Origin: Gonatopus flavifemur
Taxonomy: Eukaryota > Arthropoda > Insecta > Hymenoptera > Dryinidae
DNA: 64,000 nt
NCBI GenBank assembly: GCA_018340375.1
Contig: JAFFJZ010000001.1
Span: 63,666,001-63,730,000, forward strand
Reading direction: 5' to 3'
The notes below the pieces were generated by a model, which had not been told where the DNA came from, did not search any database, and saw only the letters and a list, made by a program, of their open reading frames with translations. The position numbers and the translations under genes are program-made. Numbering within the stretch: position 1 is the first letter of the stretch; every line of letters starts with the position of its first letter. Shown here one piece after another: positions 59,198-64,000 of the stretch.

Positions 59198-59990
59198 ATG
59201 CCACAAAATAAGGTTAAATATGAAAAAAGAAAGATATTGAAAAAATTAGCGACTTCATTAACCGTAATTGAAAATTCTTCACATGCCTCTACTCCAGTTA
59301 ATATACATAATGAAGTATTAGAAAACGTTCCACTCGATGGTGAAAATTTAGATACAATTAAAATGTTACCACCGGATAATCAGAATGATACGTTGGTAAT
59401 GGGAGCTGTTGCATCGAATGATTTATATGACACCATTGATTTGAACTTGCATGATACGAGATCTGTTTTATATGATAATGATAATTCTCATCTCCAATCC
59501 GTACAGCAATGTACAGCAAGGTGGAGAATCAGTGGAGAAATGAGAGCCGTGGAAATAAGGGAGAGTCTCCGTTGAGGCAACGGAGAGGCGACGTGGATTT
59601 GTCCGCCCCCTTTATTTTCAATAAAATCCATATCTGTCGATTTACACAGCCAAATTTCAATGAATTAATCCACTATCATAAATTTTATTGAAAATAAAGG
59701 GGGCGGACAAATCCACGTCGCCTCTCCGTTGCCTCAACGGAGACTCTCCCTTATTTCTCCCTTATTTCCACGGCTCTCATTTCTCCACTGATTCTCCACC
59801 TCCAGTCCACCGAAGTCCTGGGTGGGGAATCGGTGGTTGTGCTGTACGGGAAAGTACTCCTAATCTTGATATAGCGGAAACAAAATGTGATGCAACTTTG
59901 ATGTTGAGACAAAAGCTATCAGCTTGGGAGCTTCAAAAGAATATTTTATACCTCATCATGTTACTATATGTACATAATATGCTTTTGCTG
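59198..59990 (+). pseudogene. Unidentified ORF interrupted by a foldback MITE
   Basis: After an acceptor (GATATTTTCAG) and an ATG at 59198, about 100 codons read MPQNKVKYEKRKILKKLATS... to ...LYDNDNSHLQSV, where a 339-bp MITE (59505-59843) breaks the frame. After the element the sequence resumes RESTPNLDIAETKCDATLML and RQKLSAWELQKN before becoming disordered near 59945. Removing the element with one copy of its GTAC duplication restores the reading frame, so the ORF predates the insertion. The second part resembles, weakly and from memory, the transposon-associated insect proteins with an LRxWALxxNIS motif. Coding-like fragments at 60240-60380 and 60811-61023 could be later parts. Confidence 0.5.
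59505..59843. mobile_element. Foldback MITE with very well matched arms, GTAC target duplication
   Basis: The arms (59514-59625 and 59681-59814) are nearly identical inverses: GGTGGAGAATCAGTGGAGAA and CGGAGAGGCGACGTGGATTT on the left, their inverses on the right. The only clear difference is a tandem TCTCCCTTATT duplication in the right arm. The 4-bp GTAC sits at 59501-59504 and 59844-59847. Confidence 0.9.
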
Positions 59991-60239
59991 CCAGACATAT
60001 GAAATAAATATTCTTACAATATTTGGTCAATATTTATTGAATATGAATTCTATATGGAAAATTGGTCATTTTAATATATATACAATATATAAAACACGTG
60101 GGCTGGATATCAACACATATCTTATAAATATTTGATATTTTGAAAACTATATTTATATTATATGAATAGAATGTATTTGTGTTGTGTGGGTTGGGTTCTG
60201 CCCGAGGCCCAGTTGTCGCAACATACTCTCACTATCTGC

Positions 60240-61023
60240 TTGCTCTTTTTGTCATTCAGTTAAAAAATTATATAAACTTGGATGATAACGCTCTACAACG
60301 ATTTGGAAACGATTATGCCATCCCTCAGACACGTTATTCATTCTTGACAGCTTCTGGCGTACACCGTTGTATTGTTTGATGTTTATATCATGTTGTCTTC
60401 CCGGGAAAAAATGATCAGATCTGACCAGATCTAAATTTTGGTCAGATCTATTAAGATCTGAAAAACTGCGATTTTGGCTTGTGTTTGTCTCAATATATGT
60501 GCAAAATCAAATTCATATACAGACAGATATCACAAAATTTCTGACAATTGAACCACCAATTGCTCATTAAGATTTAATCTAATATTCAATTCAGATCTAA
60601 CGAGATCTACTCAGATCTAACCAGATGTGCCAAGATCTGATCAGATCTACTGAGATCTGAACAGATCTACTCAGATCTATTTAGATCTGAATAGATCTTA
60701 TGATTTTTTCCTGGGTTGTTGTCAAGGATACTCTAATCCAAATTTCTATAATGCGAACAGAATTCAAGTGGAACCAAAAACTATTGGATAAACGTTTAAT
60801 TGGAATTTAAGTGGACCTAAGAACTATTGGACAAAAAGTCTTGTGGGCCAAACAAATTTTTGAAGCTTTCAGAGTGAACCACAGTTTTGGAGTTTTTGAC
60901 TCCCTACCTTATCATGATAAACATGTGACGAAGCGAAAATCCACAGATTTACGTGATACATTATTTTACTCTACTATAGTCGAAAACTTACCCCCTGTAG
61001 AAGAGATCGTGGTATTCATATTG
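60240..61023 (+). other. Coding-like fragments of unknown origin
   Basis: Two short open stretches, 60240-60380 (NLDDNALQRFGNDYAIPQTR) and 60811-61023 (RTIGQKVLWAKQIFEAFRVN... DTLFYSTIVENLPPVEE), have protein-like composition. They are separated by the AGATCT-rich MITE at 60400-60715. They may be remnants of the gene starting at 59198 or of another lost gene; no splice model was found. Confidence 0.3.
60400..60715. mobile_element. MITE (CCCGGGAAAAAATGAT) with AGATCTGA-repeat interior
   Basis: CCCGGGAAAAAAT mirrors ATTTTTTCCTGGG. Interior contains about fifteen AGATCT hexamers, mostly AGATCTGA/AGATCTAC. Confidence 0.8.
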
Positions 61024-61298
61024 TAGCAATATGCTATCGAGCATGAATCTACCTGATATTTGAAATACTGCATGTTTGACACTTAGCAGACTCTGTTGCC
61101 ATGATTTTTAATCCAACATTGCAACAATATTATTTTTGCATACATCGCTTTTGTATAGCAATAACCGATTCCGTGATATCGCTTCATAATGTTGCAAATG
61201 CGAATTCCAAATCTCAGTGATTTTACTCGCAGTGCCAGTATAGCCCATTATTACGGAGTAATTACAGTAATCTATACTACAAAATTCTCCCAATGTGA

Positions 61299-61407
61299 GT
61301 GTCGTTACATCCGTTTTAGGAAGAGTAACCTTTTTTTTGTATAAACTCGATTCAGAGTTGGCAAAGGCGAATTTTTTCTCATAGTTTCTATAATTAGATT
61401 GATCATG
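61299..61407 (-). pseudogene. Relic of a P450 exon (helix K region)
   Basis: On the minus strand ETMRKNSPLPTLNRVYTKK, then a one-base insertion in an A-run, then VTLPKTDVT. This matches ETLRKYPPLPILNR...KEVTLPEIDLT of the P450 at 47.7-50.3 kb. Bases before the exon (CAATCTAATTATAG) still resemble that gene's intron end, so this is a decayed genomic duplicate, not a retrocopy. The sequence beyond DVT diverges quickly and no haem-loop exon is recognisable. Confidence 0.8.
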
Positions 61408-61638
61408 ACAAACAGGAACTTGGATCTATTCATTCTGTTTACCCTGGTGGGATTAAGAATACCACGACCGCATTACGTAATTTTGATGATGAGTCATGAT
61501 ATTTACTATAACAAAGTAAAATTTTCCACGACGGGTTGTCAATCGTGAGAGGATAATTAATCGTTGTTTGTAGCGAATAATTTTTCTTGAAGCGTCTTAT
61601 AATACCATATAAATCTCTAAACGAACAGTGTGTAGATG

Positions 61639-61923
61639 CCCGGTGAACATTTTTCCCTGGACATTTTCAACATCCTTTATGTGCTATAGAAGATGTTGAA
61701 AAGTTGTCTAAAGCGTCAATTTTGAAAATCTTGTAGATGCCTGCTTTATTAGGCTTGGCAGTTGACAAAAACTTGATTCGAATGACTTTCTGATAACTTC
61801 TGGACCTCTTAACGAAAAAATCTAAAGGATTTTCCAAACCGACGCATCGGAGAACTCTTCTACATCTTTTAAAGAACTTATTGATGAAGGTGTGATATGT
61901 TGACAGGGAAAATGTTCACTGGG
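61639..61923. mobile_element. TIR element (CCCGGTGAACATTTTTCCC)
   Basis: CCCGGTGAACATTTTTCCCT mirrors AGGGAAAATGTTCACTGGG; GACATTTTCAACATC near the left and ATGTTGACAGG at the right extend the arms. Confidence 0.75.
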
Positions 61924-62138
61924 TGATTTCAGTTTGACATGGGAAATCCAATGTTCTACGTTTTCGGGTAAACTTGATTTGCTCTAAACATTGAAATCCA
62001 GCGACATCTGCGAAAACAAATTACGCGTCTAAAGAGTTCATCACTAATTTTCTCGACTTCGAAATCATATCATAATTATTACCAGTTTTTATAAATTCGT
62101 ACTACTTTTCAAATGAACGATATTGATCTGCCATACAA

Positions 62139-62362
62139 CGCACTGTCAGAAATATCTGGAAGTTTTTTCCAATTACGTACATGAAATCAGGTTCATATAC
62201 ATTCTGCATTAAATTTAATGTACAAAAACATGAAAAGACTATAGATTATGCTATAGTTTGCATTAAATTTCATGTAAAATGTGCATGAAACTGAATTCAT
62301 GTACGTACTTGAAAAAAACTTCCAGAAAAAACATTAAAAATAAATCAGAAATTTTTAACAGT
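62139..62362. mobile_element. Foldback MITE (GCACTGT)
   Basis: CTGGAAGTTTTTTCCAATTA and GCATTAAATTTAATG on the left pair with TTGAAAAAAACTTCCAG and CATTAAATTTCATG on the right; outer ends GCACTGTCAGAAAT/ATTTTTAACAGTGC. Confidence 0.75.
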
Positions 62363-62497
62363 GCGGAAAAACCTTGTTAAGTCGAATTTTTGACAAAAAT
62401 GAGTTCTTCATATCAAATGATTCTTGAGAAAATCCTTTGATGCATGAAATTTAGGAAAATTTGAAATGATAATGATTTTCGTTTTTTTTAACGTTAT

Positions 62498-62755
62498 CAC
62501 ACCAAGAAAAATAATTAGTTACCCTTGCTTCAAATTAGTTCTAGCAACTGGGTACAGTTGTTGATATTTGAATAACTAAAACGGGCGTTGGCTCAACCGA
62601 ATTCAAATTTAATTTCCCTGACTTTAGTTGCTGTTACTAATTAGAAATTGCCTTTCCTACAGCTTTCATTACCGGCTTCTATTCTTTTATCACCCCGAAC
62701 TGATTTTCACAAATAACTTCAGTTCATTCGATCAAATAAATTATTTTTTTCGGTG
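62498..62755. mobile_element. TIR element (CACACCAAGAAAAATAATTA)
   Basis: CACACCAAGAAAAATAATTA mirrors AAATTATTTTTTTCGGTG imperfectly. The left end resembles the 4164 element terminus. Confidence 0.5.
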
Positions 62756-64000
62756 CATGCCAAAAGGATCATTTCGAATTTGTATATATAAATATCATAA
62801 AATAGAGGATTATACAAAGAATCATTTGGCATGCAGAACTCATTTTTGTCGAAAATACGACTTAACAAGGTTTTTCCGATGTACGACAGAAATCATAAAT
62901 CTCGATTTTCTTAATTTCGATCGAATTACACAATCAAGATAAATTTTCGAATTCAAACTACCGAAGATTCAGAATTTCAATTCTATGATTTCTGTTTCAA
63001 TATATTTCAAAGCTGCAATAGAAAGGATTGGATAGGTCATTAGATGAAAGTTATTATCGAACGTGTTAAAATGATTATATTCTGGGATAAGTCAGCCTGT
63101 CGTGAGAGTTGAGTTTTGATTTCTCATTTCACCTATTAATGAGCAACCAGTTCTCATACCTTGTTCCATTCATTGTCAGTTGTCAGGCGTCTTCATTATC
63201 ATACCATGGTGACTGTGGTAGGAAGCAATAATTGAGCTGTCCATGTATTCTTTCCATATGTGGAAAGAAGAATAGAAAATTGAATTCTGAATCTGCAAAG
63301 AAAAACCTTCAGCCTCTCACGGTTTACAGAATGATAAACCATTTGCGAGTTGATGTTCCGTACAAGATACAAAGATATATCTCCGATGATGCCAAAAAAT
63401 GATGAATGTGGAGGTCCAATTTTGCAGTTCAGTTTCACGGTGAGAACCCATCAATTTGGAATTGATAACACCAGTCAACACCCATTTTGTTTCTCGAGAT
63501 TTGGAAACTGATTCAAAGTGATTATAATGTGCTGAGAATGGAATAGTTTCTTCAATCAACTTTTTTTTTTATATTTCTTACATATAAAATTTATCGATCA
63601 CGTGGAAGGAAGAATTTTGAAATCTCTCTACCCAAAATATTCAATGATAATTGAATAAAATGAAAAAAATCAACTAGCCAATCTATCAAAAAGTGGTAGA
63701 AATCTGAAAATACTTCGAATTCACCTTTAACCACATTCGATTAGTCTGCACTGACTCTCCTGAAACGTTTCTACGCGTGTTACCTATCTCCTGTCAAAAT
63801 TTGACCAAAAACGGTGTTGACTTTTTGAATACTCTTGATTTATCACTTTACGCTTGAGGCAGGCTCGAATACATGTTTCCAATATCTTCCAAATAATTTT
63901 CTGATATTTTTCGACAGACATTTCATTTGACCACAACCAGTTCAGAAGAAGAGGTACCATTTCTTCTTTTTCATTTGTTTTATTTTGAACGTAACAATGT
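62756..64000. other. Right-hand stretch without a supported gene
   Basis: Overlapping ORFs on both strands (63199-63559) have no recognisable features or splice context. Confidence 0.35.

Overview
This window looks like insect nuclear DNA. Genes are multi-exon with GT-AG introns, the sequence is AT-rich and gene-poor, and most of the space is filled by short DNA transposons. The recognisable proteins are a CYP6-like (CYP3-clan) cytochrome P450, a short-chain dehydrogenase of the DHRS11/farnesol-dehydrogenase type, alanine-rich secreted coiled-coil proteins resembling the insect DUF745 family, an irritans-type mariner and a hAT transposase exon. Together they fit a holometabolous insect. I lean to Hymenoptera, but that is inference.

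Layout: 1-289 (+) holds the last three exons of an unidentified gene. 4.2-7.6 kb is a TIR element split by a 2.4 kb hAT element. 11.3-17.1 kb (+) is a complete five-exon SDR gene (249 aa) with introns full of MITEs; a frameshifted first-exon copy of a sister SDR lies at 19.6 kb. 17.4-22.3 kb is a large foldback and a TTCAGAG-rich array. 24.0-32.3 kb (-) is a five-exon DUF745-like gene whose 6.6 kb intron carries a mariner and several TIR elements. Head to head with it, 32.6-35.3 kb (+) is a second DUF745-like gene whose 5' end I could not place. 36.2-39.5 kb (+) is a possible small new gene, with unexplained coding-like exons on the opposite strand inside its intron. 45.2-46.3 kb (+) is a third DUF745-like gene, complete, with a TATA box. 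47.7-50.3 kb (-) is a complete six-exon P450 (510 aa) with one GC-AG intron; a decayed P450 exon lies at 61.3 kb (-). The rest, especially 50.4-64 kb, is dominated by TIR and foldback elements, one of which interrupts an ORF at 59.2-60.0 kb.

Two themes stand out. First, three related alanine-rich secreted coiled-coil genes are clustered, two of them divergent. Second, the non-autonomous elements are unusual: many consist internally of one short dyad-symmetric motif repeated in degenerate form and peculiar to that element, and five of the larger ones carry a single internal tRNA-like (A box/B box) module. All gene models are hand-spliced from reading frame, phase and splice-site agreement; none has transcript support here.
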